From: Candidatus Sulfobium mesophilum
GTDB taxonomy: Bacteria > Nitrospirota > Thermodesulfovibrionia > Thermodesulfovibrionales > UBA6898
Assembly (NCBI GenBank): GCA_900302705.1
Contig: OUUY01000068.1
Span: 1-32,840 of the forward strand
Reading direction: 5' to 3'
DNA: 32,840 nucleotides
A program made the translations under genes and the position numbers. Positions within the stretch are counted from its first letter, which is position 1. Each line of letters opens with the position of its first letter. This document shows positions 25,392 through 32,840 of the stretch, one piece after another. Under the pieces are notes generated by a model, which was not told where the DNA came from, made no database searches, and was given only the letters and a program-made list of their open reading frames with translations.

Positions 25392-26252
25392 ATGAGCGCA
25401 GTTATTCAGAAAATCTCGCTTTTCCTGAGGATGATAAAGTTCTCTCACTCGGTCTTTGCGCTTCCGTTTGCCTTCACTTCCGCCTTGATAGCAGCATCAG
25501 GGCTGCCTTCATTAAGTCAGATTTTCTGGATTATTGTGGCCATGGTCGGGGCGAGATCAGGTGCGATGGGACTAAACAGGATAATCGACAGGCGGATCGA
25601 TGCTGCCAACCCCCGCACCGCGGGCAGGGAACTTCCCCGAGGTGCTATAGGCGTACCTGAGACTGTTTTGTTTGTACTTTGCTCATTCAGTTTAATGGTT
25701 TGGGCCGCATATATGCTGAATCCGCTTTGCCTGAAACTCTCCCCTGTTGCGATCGGGGTTCTCTTTGTCTATTCCTTTACAAAAAGATTTACCTGGGCGT
25801 CGCATTTTGTCCTCGGACTTGCAATATCAGCTGCGCCTCTGGGCGCATGGATTGCGGTGAAGGGGGCATTCGATGCAGCAATAATCCCGCTTGCTGCCGC
25901 GGTTATTTTCTGGCTTGCCGGTTTCGACGTGCTTTATGCGCTTCAGGATATTGATTTCGACAGAAGTCACGGGCTCTATTCAATTCCGCGAAGGTTCGGT
26001 GTAAAGAAGTCGCTTTACCTGTCAAGGTCGCTTCATGCAGGCAGTTTTCTTCTCCTTCTCGCAAACGGTCTTATCTTTCAGCTAGGAGCTTTTTACTGGG
26101 CGGGCATGATGGTTATTGCAGGACTTTTTATCTATGAACATTCCCTCATAAGAGAAAATGACCTGAGCAAGCTTGATATGGCCTTTTTCAATATGAACGG
26201 CTATATAAGCATGACGGTTTTCCTATTTACTCTGACGGCTTATATCATATGA
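25392..26252 (+). CDS. UbiA-family prenyltransferase (MqnP-like)
   Basis: A 286-residue integral-membrane prenyltransferase with about eight segments. The first Asp-rich motif is NRIIDRRIDAANPRTAGREL and the second is DIDFDRSHGLYSIPRRFG, as in 4-hydroxybenzoate/1,4-dihydroxy-6-naphthoate polyprenyltransferases. Together with the adjoining ubiX-like gene this suggests quinone assembly, most likely menaquinone by the futalosine route (MqnP). The ATG at 25392 has AAAGGGA upstream and gives the usual N-terminus (MSAVIQKISLFLRMIKFSHS); an earlier in-frame ATG at 25317 overlaps the divergent gene. Confidence 0.9.
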   Translation: MSAVIQKISLFLRMIKFSHSVFALPFAFTSALIAASGLPSLSQIFWIIVAMVGARSGAMGLNRIIDRRIDAANPRTAGRELPRGAIGVPETVLFVLCSFSLMVWAAYMLNPLCLKLSPVAIGVLFVYSFTKRFTWASHFVLGLAISAAPLGAWIAVKGAFDAAIIPLAAAVIFWLAGFDVLYALQDIDFDRSHGLYSIPRRFGVKKSLYLSRSLHAGSFLLLLANGLIFQLGAFYWAGMMVIAGLFIYEHSLIRENDLSKLDMAFFNMNGYISMTVFLFTLTAYII

Positions 26253-26842
26253 AAAAATATGTCCTCGGCATAACAGGAGCGACAGGGCCTGTTATAGGTT
26301 TAAGGGTCTTACGCGAGCTCGCCCGAACCGCTGAGGTGCATGTGATAATCTCCCGCCAGTCTTTCTCGATTATCCTCGAGGAGGCCGGCGTGGACTTTTC
26401 AGGCAAAACAATTGAGGCGGTAGAAAAAAGGATCAGGAAATTTGCCGCTTCGAAGCATATTCTTTATTACGATGAAGTTGACTTCGAAGCGCCCGTGGCA
26501 AGCGGCTCGTTCAGGACCGACGGGATGTTTGTCGTCCCCTGCTCAATGAAGAGCCTGTCAGGAATCGCAAATGGCTATGCCAACGGCCTGGTCGAACGCG
26601 CAGCCGATGTGGCGATAAAGGAGGGAAGGCCGCTTGTTTTGGCTCCGAGGGAGATGCCCTTCAGCGCTATCCACCTTGAAAACATGCTTAAGCTGGCCAG
26701 GCTCGGGGTAAGAATAGCCCCCCCGGTGATGGGCTTTTACCACGGCCCAAAAAGGGTGGAAGATATGATTGATTTTGTTGCGGGGAAACTACTTGATGTT
26801 ATGGGGGTAGGGCATGAGATTTACAAAAGGTGGGGCAAATAG
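26249..26842 (+). CDS. ubiX: UbiX-like flavin prenyltransferase
   Basis: A 197-residue UbiX/Pad1 family enzyme that joins dimethylallyl phosphate to FMN to make prenyl-FMN, the cofactor of UbiD-type decarboxylases. It has GITGATGPVIGLRVL (FMN loop), ASGSFRTDGMFVVPCSMKSL, and LVLAPREMPFSAIHLENMLKL with the Arg/Glu and His regions. Its ATG overlaps the UbiA-like stop by four bases (ATGA), so the two are co-translated. A UbiD gene is not in the window. Confidence 0.93.
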   Translation: MKKYVLGITGATGPVIGLRVLRELARTAEVHVIISRQSFSIILEEAGVDFSGKTIEAVEKRIRKFAASKHILYYDEVDFEAPVASGSFRTDGMFVVPCSMKSLSGIANGYANGLVERAADVAIKEGRPLVLAPREMPFSAIHLENMLKLARLGVRIAPPVMGFYHGPKRVEDMIDFVAGKLLDVMGVGHEIYKRWGK

Positions 26843-26911
26843 TGAAGGACAGAGCCTAGTTATGGAAGTTACGTGTTAGCACGGACCTGATTACGCATGA
26901 AAAAGGCCATG

Positions 26912-28225
26912 CTATAACTTTATTTTACTTTTCTTATGTTCATACATTGATTTGTCAGCCTGCGACAGTACTTCATCAACAGAACAAACGCTCTCCGGCT
27001 CACAGTGAGAAATCCCCCAGCTTAAAGACAGAATGTAGTTACGGTTACTTTTTGAGTTGTGACGTTCAAGGTTCTCCTGTAAACGTGCAACTACGACATG
27101 CATATCAGCCTGAGAGGCCTCCAATGTAATGGCTGCGAACTCATCACCGCCGACACGGGCAATGATATCTGATTCCCGAAAAGTTTCCTTGAGTATAATC
27201 GCGCTTTCCCTGAGTGCTTCATCGCCTTCCAGATGTCCGTATTTATCGTTAATAGCCTTCATATTATCCACATCAGCGTAAAGCATAAAAACTATTTTAT
27301 CTTGTCTTTTTGCAATCTTAATATACTGGTCAATTAAGCTTAGGAATCCTCTTCGGTTGTATAGCCCCGTGAGTTCATCGCGCAGTGACATTTCCCGAAG
27401 TTTGTTCTCTGCCCGTTTCAGTTCAGAGATGTCCTGAAAAGCAGTAACTGAAGCGACGATCTCGCCGTCTTCCATGATAGGAGTGGAAATAACAGAGACA
27501 GGCAAGATCCTACCGTCTTTTCTTGCAAAGACTTCATCTCTCGAATGGAATCTTTCTCCGGTTCTCATAACTTTGAGAATATTGCACTCTTCGGTCGGCA
27601 ATGAAGCGCCGTCTGCGCTGCAACAATGAATAAGATTGTGAGCACCCTTTTCCTTCAACTCACCGATGGTCCACCCTAAAAGACGTTCAGCTTCAGGATT
27701 CATGAAAACTATGACCCCTTTTTTATCAAATACCCAAATCCCTTCCCCTATGTTTGACGTAATGTTACTTAATTCCTTGTCGATTTTGCGAAGGGCTTTC
27801 TCAACCTCTTTGCGCCGGGTAATTTCATCAGCCATGGATTTGAAAAGAGGTGATATCAAAACAACACCGCCAAGCATCAGGATGGATGTAATGAGTCCAA
27901 CCGACTCAAATGACAGGTCTAATGGATACCGGTAGTCCCCTGAAACAAACTCATACAATGAAATGGACCGGCGGATAGCCATGAAAGAAATGGCCAATGA
28001 AATCAAACCCCATGAAGTACGGTTGCCGGTGACTTTTATCAGCCTTAGAGCGAGATAGGCAGTCACGAATTGTATTAAGGTGGATGCTCCTAAAATAAAG
28101 CCTGTCAGCATATTTTTAATATGCCATTCCGCATGAAAGAGGAATAAAACATCTGACGTTCCCAAGCCATTGCTAAAAGTATAAACAAAATTTACTAATA
28201 AGAGAAGAACTATGCTGATGGTCAT
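26912..28225 (-). CDS. membrane PAS-GGDEF diguanylate cyclase
   Basis: A 437-residue protein with four N-terminal hydrophobic segments (about 3-20, 36-62, 70-88, 108-127), a linker, a PAS sensor domain (about 152-268: GEGIWVFDKKGVIVFMNPEAERLLG) and a GGDEF domain (about 272-437) with GGDEF at 359-363 and an intact RxxD inhibitory site (R350-D353). It should synthesise c-di-GMP with product inhibition in response to a PAS-sensed signal; two Cys in HCCSADG inside PAS could bind a ligand. There is no EAL domain. It is a single-gene unit facing ubiX. Confidence 0.92.
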   Translation of the reverse strand: MTISIVLLLLVNFVYTFSNGLGTSDVLFLFHAEWHIKNMLTGFILGASTLIQFVTAYLALRLIKVTGNRTSWGLISLAISFMAIRRSISLYEFVSGDYRYPLDLSFESVGLITSILMLGGVVLISPLFKSMADEITRRKEVEKALRKIDKELSNITSNIGEGIWVFDKKGVIVFMNPEAERLLGWTIGELKEKGAHNLIHCCSADGASLPTEECNILKVMRTGERFHSRDEVFARKDGRILPVSVISTPIMEDGEIVASVTAFQDISELKRAENKLREMSLRDELTGLYNRRGFLSLIDQYIKIAKRQDKIVFMLYADVDNMKAINDKYGHLEGDEALRESAIILKETFRESDIIARVGGDEFAAITLEASQADMHVVVARLQENLERHNSKSNRNYILSLSWGISHCEPESVCSVDEVLSQADKSMYEHKKSKIKL

Positions 28226-28317
28226 GAAAAGTCCGTAGTTTTCATTATTTGTGAGGGAGGACCTTTTTTTATGATCTATCTCATAGTCATTATCTGTCCA
28301 TCTGTTAAAATAGAGGT

Positions 28318-28584
28318 ATGAGCATATTAAAAGAAGGATGCCCAGGCAGCAAGGAGATACGGACCCCTTATCCGGAAGAGGTCAGCTGTTTCTGGTGCAA
28401 TACAGTGAATGAGATCTGGACAGACGAGGTCGAGGCTGACTGCAAGAAATGCGGGAAGAAGGTGACCCGCGAGATGCGGCCGTCCTGCATTGAATGGTGC
28501 CCCGCTGCCAGGGACTGTATAGGCGCCGAGAAATATGAGCGGCTTATGAGGTCGGTAAGGGCTGATTCAGGCGTGACAAAATAA
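28318..28584 (+). CDS. small Cys-rich (zinc-ribbon) protein
   Basis: An 88-residue soluble protein with eight cysteines: C8, then CxxC pairs C24/C27 (SCFWC) and C42/C45 (DCKKC), followed by C57, C61 and C67 (SCIEWCPAARDC). The two CxxC pairs suggest a zinc ribbon, the later three Cys perhaps a second metal site. Similar small proteins occur in Deltaproteobacteria and Nitrospirota, where databases often call them phosphohydrolase-like without proof. GAGG is one base from the ATG, and TAAAAT sits six bases before it, so the mRNA may be leaderless. Confidence 0.65.
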   Translation: MSILKEGCPGSKEIRTPYPEEVSCFWCNTVNEIWTDEVEADCKKCGKKVTREMRPSCIEWCPAARDCIGAEKYERLMRSVRADSGVTK

Positions 28585-28585
28585 A

Positions 28586-28608
28586 AAGCCCCTTTCAAAA
28601 AGGGGCTT
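28586..28608. terminator. bidirectional intrinsic terminator between the Cys-rich gene and cspA
   Basis: Perfect 10-bp arms AAGCCCCTTT (28586-28595) and AAAGGGGCTT (28599-28608) with a 3-base loop. On the minus strand the stem is followed by TTTTATTTT, ending cspA transcripts; on the plus strand AAGATTCTTTTT follows, ending the Cys-rich gene. The two genes converge here. Confidence 0.9.
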
Positions 28609-28641
28609 AAGATTCTTTTTGTGATCAAATGAATAGGCTTA

Positions 28642-28845
28642 TCAGACCCTCGTAACGTTCACCGCCTTTTGGCCTTTTGGACCGTCGGCCAGTTCGAATG
28701 AAACGGTCTGACCTTCAGAAAGGGTTTTAAAACCATTGGCCTGAACTTCTGAGTAGTGGACAAAGACGTCTCCCCCGTCTTCCTTGGTGATAAATCCATA
28801 CCCTTTAGCTTCATTAAACCACTTCACTGTTCCTCTCTGCTGCAT
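28642..28845 (-). CDS. cspA: cold-shock protein (CspA family)
   Basis: A 67-residue cold-shock-domain RNA/DNA-binding protein, the normal length. RNP1 (GYGFI) and RNP2 (VFVHY) are intact: [20 protein letters not shown] and [12 protein letters not shown], ending KAVNVTRV. It acts as an RNA chaperone. The ATG at 28845 has GGAGGG nine bases upstream; an upstream in-frame start at 28896 is not family-like. Upstream on the minus strand is a leader with a terminator hairpin (28907-28930) and a strong promoter (28974-29002), so expression is probably regulated in the 5' UTR. Confidence 0.96.
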   Translation of the reverse strand: MQQRGTVKWFNEAKGYGFITKEDGGDVFVHYSEVQANGFKTLSEGQTVSFELADGPKGQKAVNVTRV

Positions 28846-28898
28846 GCTGCGCCGCCCTCCTGTAAAAAATAGATTATTTAAAGTCCGGAGACACAATA

Positions 28899-28930
28899 TA
28901 AAAAAACCGCAAAGCTCAAAGTCTTTGCGG
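28899..28930 (-). terminator. attenuator-like hairpin in the cspA leader
   Basis: On the minus strand CCGCAAAG (28930-28923) pairs with CTTTGCGG (28914-28907) across an 8-base loop, followed at once by seven T. This is a full intrinsic terminator by appearance, but it lies between the promoter (28974-29002) and cspA (ATG 28845), about 36 bases after the likely start of transcription. Confidence 0.75.
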
Positions 28931-28973
28931 TCACTTTATGCACGACAAAAACTTCCGGAACCTAGTAAAAAAA

Positions 28974-29002
28974 ATATTACACGGAGATGTCCTAAAGGTC
29001 AA
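28974..29002 (-). promoter_or_regulatory. sigma-70-type promoter upstream of cspA
   Basis: The minus strand reads TTGACC (29002-28997), a 17-base spacer, then TAATAT (28979-28974). Box sequence and spacing are close to ideal. Transcription would begin near 28966, giving a leader of about 120 bases before cspA that passes through the hairpin at 28907-28930. Confidence 0.7.
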
Positions 29003-29111
29003 GTTTTTTTGTGGGTAAGGGGCAGATTCTGCGACCCGATAAACATCCCTCTTTTGAACGTAGTCAAATAAAATTGCAGTTTCGAGGCATCTTCATTATT
29101 AAAACTTCAAA

Positions 29112-29141
29112 TTGACATGAATATTCCGGCGGTGCTAATTT
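29112..29141 (+). promoter_or_regulatory. sigma-70-type promoter for the small exported protein
   Basis: TTGACA (29112-29117), an 18-base spacer and TAATTT (29136-29141). The -35 box is perfect, the -10 box fair. The predicted start near 29148 leaves a 59-base leader before the ATG at 29207. Confidence 0.55.
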
Positions 29142-29206
29142 TTACTGATGGCGTGGGCTTATTAGAAGCTCTGGCCCGGAATAAAAAAAGAAAGCTGGAG
29201 GTAAAA

Positions 29207-29494
29207 ATGAAGGGGAATGCTAAGGTCGGACTTATTTTTTTATTTTTCCTCACTCTCATGTGTCTTGCTTTTGTATCGGCGGGCATGGCTGCTACTACTG
29301 AAAATGATTGTATCAACGGTGGAGGTTATGTCAGCGAGGGCAGTGGATGTCACTTTTGCATTGGAGGAAAGTTCGACCTGTCGGAGGTAAACGGTCCCGT
29401 GAAAGATAAAACTTCTGATATCAAGTCTGAGAAAAAGGTTAGTCCTAAATATTCATCCCAGGGAGGCGACAGCCCTGCAAGAAACAATCAGTGA
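29207..29494 (+). CDS. small exported Cys-containing protein of unknown function
   Basis: A 95-residue protein with a clear signal peptide (MKGNAKVGLIFLFFLTLMCL, cleavage likely after SAGMAA). The mature part has one compact motif, DCINGGGYVSEGSGCHFCIGG, in which three Cys (C, CxxC) may bind metal or form disulphides, then a Lys/Ser-rich disordered tail. I do not recognise a family with known function. The ATG at 29207 has GGAGG five bases upstream, preferred over an upstream in-frame ATG at 29117 that overlaps the promoter. Confidence 0.65.
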   Translation: MKGNAKVGLIFLFFLTLMCLAFVSAGMAATTENDCINGGGYVSEGSGCHFCIGGKFDLSEVNGPVKDKTSDIKSEKKVSPKYSSQGGDSPARNNQ

Positions 29495-29610
29495 TAGCGG
29501 ACAATAATAGCAGGACTGCTGACAGGCGGAAACCAAAGACATTGCAATAACGCCTTCGTTATCTAGATAGTTCCTGCAGAATGAGTTGTGAAATGTAAGG
29601 GGGAGTTCCC

Positions 29611-30027
29611 CTAGGGACCTGCCGGGTAATGTTTAGGCAGACCGTGCTCCCCGGCACCGCGAATTGATTCTATCTCTTTTTCTAATATATACGGGTTAAT
29701 AGGTTTTTCCAGAAATAAACAGGCCCCGGCTTCGATGAGGGACTTCTCTGTTTCTCCCGATGAACTTAGCGCGATGACGGGAATATTTTTCCATCTTCCC
29801 CGTACCTGCATGATAAAATCAACTCCGTGCATGTGGGGTATCAGGAAGTCTGCTATGATCAATAAATACGGCCCTTTTTGCTCGATGAGTGCGAGGGCAT
29901 CTTTTCCGGTTCTTGCGAAAGAAGCATCATAATTGTTGACCTCGCAGAATGCTGTCAGGAAAGACCTCATGTAGGGGTCATCGTTTACTATCAATACCCT
30001 AAAATCATTATTATAGGATGGGTTCAT
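29611..30027 (-). CDS. stand-alone response-regulator receiver domain
   Basis: A 138-residue CheY-like receiver without an output domain. The acidic pair D16-D17, phosphoacceptor D60 (IIADFLIPHMHG), S88 (IALSSSG) and K108 (LEKPI) are all present, so it should be phosphorylatable. It probably acts by protein contact, for example on a kinase or motility target. The ATG at 30027 has AGGA eight bases upstream. No histidine kinase lies nearby, so its partner is unknown. Confidence 0.92.
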   Translation of the reverse strand: MNPSYNNDFRVLIVNDDPYMRSFLTAFCEVNNYDASFARTGKDALALIEQKGPYLLIIADFLIPHMHGVDFIMQVRGRWKNIPVIALSSSGETEKSLIEAGACLFLEKPINPYILEKEIESIRGAGEHGLPKHYPAGP

Positions 30028-30354
30028 CTTTAGCTTCCTGACAGGTCCGTCAACACCTTGAGTAACTAGTCGTGTGATATTAAATGAGAAATATCGAGCG
30101 GTTTTTCATAAATTAATATCTTTAACACGATCGTGGAAGAAGCAATAAACATACCATAAAGTCGATGGACGAAAGCCCTCGATTAACAATGATGTTTTTC
30201 ACACCTTTTCCTGGAAATATATAAAAATATAATTAACATATCTAAAAAAACTAAATATTTTTCACTATCATGGAGTCTTCTGACTTTATGCCATTTAGGG
30301 CTATTAGCGTGAAAATTCTTTTTCTGCGCTCTTCGACGACGCAGGTGTTATTAT
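30028..30354. other. AT-rich spacer
   Basis: About 330 bases, strongly AT-rich, between the divergent receiver gene and the thioredoxin/CcdA-like gene. Apart from a perfect 10-bp palindrome CACGATCGTG at 30126-30135, which could be an operator for either gene, I see no gene and no convincing promoter. Confidence 0.5.
30126..30135. promoter_or_regulatory. perfect 10-bp palindrome, possible operator
   Basis: CACGATCGTG is its own reverse complement and lies about 100 bases upstream of the receiver gene and 220 upstream of the redox gene. Alone it is weak evidence; no matching regulator is in the window. Confidence 0.25.
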
Positions 30355-31806
30355 TTGAACATAAGGGCTATGATCCATATTCGGAAAGTATTGTTACCTA
30401 CAAGCGCGATACTCATTTCTTTGCTCATTGCGGGTCTGTTCTTACTTCATCCTGATGGAAAAGACTCATATGCGGCTGGCAAGGTAATTGTGTATTTCTT
30501 CTGGTCTGCCGGTTGTCTCCATTGTGAAAAGGAAGAAGCTTTCTTGAGTAAGTTGGGAAGGAAATATCCGGAACTTGATATAAGATCATTTGAAGTAAAA
30601 AACAACCCTGAGAGCGCACGGTTCTTCTCCACCCTTGCTGATGCCTATGGCATCAAGATAAAAGGGGTACCCACCACTTTTATCGGGGGAATGGAACCGA
30701 TTATCGGTTACGCAGCAGATGAGTCTACCGGAAGAGATATCGAAAAGATGGTAATTAAATGTATTGCAGATACCTGCTTCGATCCCCTTGAAAAACTCAG
30801 AAGGAACCTGGAGACGCCTCTGCTGCACCCGAATAGCGGAATTACCGGGCAACAGGACGTCTGCCCGCAGGGCTCCGAATGCCCTGAGGAAACAACACCT
30901 CATCCCGGCGGCGCCTTGGAAGGGCGAGAGGATGGAGCAGGCGTGCAGCAGATGACCGAACCGGCCACCCGGAAAGACACAACAGTAGAACTACCGCTAA
31001 TAGGCGAACTCAAGATATCCGACTCACTTCTTTATCAGACAATCATTATCGCGGGGGTTGACGGATTCAATCCCTGCGCGTTCTTCGTGCTTTTCACCCT
31101 CCTTGGCATTCTTCTTCACGTCCAGTCAAGAAAAAAGGTGTTTCTTGTCGGAGGCATTTTTGTTTTTTTCTCAGGCTTTATCTACTTCATTTTTATGGCG
31201 GCATGGCTGAACATTTTTTTGCTCGCCGGCAGGCTTGCGGCGGTGACGACGGCAGCCGGCGCGATAGCGTTAAGCGTGGCGCTCATAAATATCAAGGACT
31301 TCTTTTATTACAGGAAAGGAGTTTCACTCGTTATTCCGGAAAAGGCGAAACCGAGGCTATATGAGCGCATGAGGGAACTGTTAAAGGCGACTTCGTTTCC
31401 TTCCGTGATCCTCGGCACCGTGGTTCTTGCAGCTGCGGCAAATATGTATGAACTGTTTTGTACGGCTGGATTTCCCATGGCCTATACGCGTATTCTGACA
31501 CTGCGCAACCTGCCTAAAATGCATTACTACTTTTATCTTGTATTATACAATGTGATCTACATTATACCCCTCGCGCTGATAGTTTTGTTTTTCGCAGTTA
31601 CCCTTGGCGCCAAAAAGCTAACTGAACTGCAGGGACAGATGTTAAAACTTGTCTCCGGAATGATGATGCTAAGCCTGGGGGCTGTTCTCCTGGTAAAACC
31701 AGAGCTGATGAATGATGCCGTTATGTCTGTCGGTCTGCTAGGGATGTCACTCATAACCGCAGGGGTTATTGTTGCTGCGTCCAGGAGACTGAAAACCGGA
31801 AGATAA
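30355..31806 (+). CDS. thioredoxin-like/CcdA-like membrane fusion
   Basis: A 483-residue protein. An N-terminal membrane anchor (about 13-31) is followed by a thioredoxin-like periplasmic domain with a C54-L-H-C57 site (FFWSAGCLHCEKEEAF) and the cis-Pro loop GVPTTFIGG. A Pro/Glu-rich linker with two more Cys comes next, then a six-to-seven-segment membrane domain (about 232-478) with GFNPCAFFVLF and ELFCTAGFP, resembling the Cys pair of CcdA/DsbD. It probably moves electrons across the membrane to a periplasmic thiol, as DsbD does. The start is TTG 30355 (AGGTG seven bases ahead); ATG 30370 is an alternative. Confidence 0.78.
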   Translation: MNIRAMIHIRKVLLPTSAILISLLIAGLFLLHPDGKDSYAAGKVIVYFFWSAGCLHCEKEEAFLSKLGRKYPELDIRSFEVKNNPESARFFSTLADAYGIKIKGVPTTFIGGMEPIIGYAADESTGRDIEKMVIKCIADTCFDPLEKLRRNLETPLLHPNSGITGQQDVCPQGSECPEETTPHPGGALEGREDGAGVQQMTEPATRKDTTVELPLIGELKISDSLLYQTIIIAGVDGFNPCAFFVLFTLLGILLHVQSRKKVFLVGGIFVFFSGFIYFIFMAAWLNIFLLAGRLAAVTTAAGAIALSVALINIKDFFYYRKGVSLVIPEKAKPRLYERMRELLKATSFPSVILGTVVLAAAANMYELFCTAGFPMAYTRILTLRNLPKMHYYFYLVLYNVIYIIPLALIVLFFAVTLGAKKLTELQGQMLKLVSGMMMLSLGAVLLVKPELMNDAVMSVGLLGMSLITAGVIVAASRRLKTGR

Positions 31807-32025
31807 TGCAGGGCGGGGTGGCAAAGAAAATAACAGTGGGTATTAAGATTCATGGAGATAATCTGAAGATTATTTTTTGCACGATGCTATGTTAAGTCAC
31901 ATGGGAAATGCAGTTTGGTCCGGGCTCTTCTCGTCAAGACGGGTGATTTATAATATAATGAAATATATACATAAATAGTCATACAATAATTCTACAAACG
32001 ATGGCAAGGTGAGAAGGAGGATGCT

Positions 32026-32840
32026 ATGGCTCGAAAGATGGTAACGGTTGACGGTTGCACAGCGTGTGCGCATGTGGTGCACGCGACAAATGAGATTATA
32101 ACAATCTACCCAATAACACCTTCTTCACCCATTGCGGAGATATGCGACGCCAAAACTGCCGCCGGCCAGGTGAATATCTGGGGTTCGGTCCCCAGAGTGA
32201 GCCAGATGCAGTCAGAATCCGGTGTTGCGGGAGCAGTGCATGGCTCTCTTGTCACCGGAGCTTTGGCTACGACTATCTCTGCATCTCAGGGACTTTTGCT
32301 TATAATTCCGAACATGTACAAGATTGCCGGCGAACTGACGCCTGCGGTGTTCCACATTACTGCAAGGGCTTTAGCATGCCAGGGGCTTTCCATATTCGGA
32401 GACCATTCCGATGTCATGGCTGCACGGGCAACAGGCTTCGCCATGCTTTGTTCCAAGAACGTCCAGGAGGCGATGGATTTTGCGCTTATAGCCCAAGCGG
32501 CAACACTTGAGTCGAGGGTGCCCTTCATCCATTTCTTCGACGGCTTCAGGACCTCCCACGAGATCCAGAAGATCGAGGAACTCTCTTTTGACGATATGAG
32601 GGCGATGATTAATGATGACCTTGTGATAGCTCACCGTATGCGCGGGCTCACGCCTGACCGTCCCATGATACGGGGAACGGCACAAAACCCTGACGTATAT
32701 TTCCAGGGACGTGAGACAGTAAACGGATTTTATGACGCAACGCCGGCGGTAGTACGGAAAGCCATGGAGCAGTTTTCAGCGCTGACGGGCAGACAATATA
32801 GATTGTTTGATTATTACGGGGATCCCGATGCCGAGCGTGT
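32026..32840 (+). CDS. nifJ: pyruvate:ferredoxin oxidoreductase, 5' part (cut by window end)
   Basis: The first 271 residues of a NifJ-type 2-oxoacid:ferredoxin oxidoreductase, which interconverts pyruvate, CoA and acetyl-CoA with ferredoxin reduction or oxidation. Its domain I begins MARKMVTVDGCTACAHVVHA, then the pyrimidine-type motif YPITPSSPIAEICDA, GSVPRVSQMQSESGVAGAVH, TISASQGLLLIIPNMYKIAG, and FFDGFRTSHEIQKIE. The ATG at 32026 follows AAGGAGG by five bases. The frame is open to the window edge. In CO2-fixing anaerobes this enzyme can run toward pyruvate; direction is not readable here. Confidence 0.95.
   Translation, partial: MARKMVTVDGCTACAHVVHATNEIITIYPITPSSPIAEICDAKTAAGQVNIWGSVPRVSQMQSESGVAGAVHGSLVTGALATTISASQGLLLIIPNMYKIAGELTPAVFHITARALACQGLSIFGDHSDVMAARATGFAMLCSKNVQEAMDFALIAQAATLESRVPFIHFFDGFRTSHEIQKIEELSFDDMRAMINDDLVIAHRMRGLTPDRPMIRGTAQNPDVYFQGRETVNGFYDATPAVVRKAMEQFSALTGRQYRLFDYYGDPDAER

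Noticed and set aside
26895-26912. GCATG/CATGC stem after ubiX as a terminator
   Set aside because: The five-pair stem is separated from the TTTATTTTA tract by four bases; too weak.
31943-31970. TATAAT-like box upstream of nifJ as a promoter
   Set aside because: TATAAT is present but no acceptable -35 box lies 16-18 bases ahead.

Overview
The window looks like a chromosomal segment of an anaerobic or microaerophilic, Gram-negative-type bacterium, most likely a member of the Nitrospirota (Thermodesulfovibrionia-like) or a deltaproteobacterial relative. This is inferred from gene content, not from a marker gene: a CooC-type nickel-insertion ATPase, the start of a pyruvate:ferredoxin oxidoreductase, rubredoxin, a UbiA/UbiX pair that fits menaquinone synthesis, RNase J, lipoproteins and an RND/HlyD-type adaptor. 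Coding density is high and most genes are housekeeping. I see no rRNA, tRNA, CRISPR array, transposase or phage gene.

Layout. 1-1391: the 3' end of a HlyD-type membrane fusion protein, a gene-poor spacer, and a small unknown gene. 1602-5491 (minus): argD-argF-RNase J. 5705-7118 (plus): cooC-like ATPase and 5-formyltetrahydrofolate cyclo-ligase, both compatible with one-carbon/acetyl-CoA-pathway metabolism. 7189-9558 (minus): a GGDEF-EAL enzyme with an odd translation start and a perfect CRP-type operator upstream, then a STAS-like protein. 9701-10574: a decayed M23 peptidase gene with several frameshifts. 10682-14323 (minus): aminotransferase, possible mini-ORF, LemA lipoprotein and two TPM-domain membrane proteins; the first TPM gene carries an in-frame palindromic element at its 5' end. 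14490-16168 (minus): scpB overlapping a LysM/NlpC-P60 cell-wall hydrolase. 16416: rubredoxin.

16587-22025 (minus) is a tightly packed run: uvrA (lacking the usual insertion domain), apbE, a NusG-domain-II protein, a Gx-family membrane protein, yacG and dapB. The apbE/NusG-II/Gx trio is a recognisable extracytoplasmic flavinylation module, but no flavinylated target is visible here. 22162-26842: a protein-L-isoaspartate methyltransferase with a signal peptide, a large membrane protein with a degenerate spermidine-synthase-like domain, then mqnP/ubiA-like and ubiX-like genes. 26912-30027: a PAS-GGDEF cyclase, a Cys-rich small protein, cspA with an attenuator-like leader, a small exported Cys protein and a stand-alone receiver domain. 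30355-31806: a thioredoxin/CcdA-like fusion. 32026 to the end: the start of nifJ (PFOR), cut by the window edge.

No single large novel system stands out. The observations most worth following are the cspA leader (promoter, terminator hairpin, then cspA), the UvrA without insertion domain, the exported PIMT, the palindromic element fused to the TPM gene, and the AUA/TTG start problem of the GGDEF-EAL gene.
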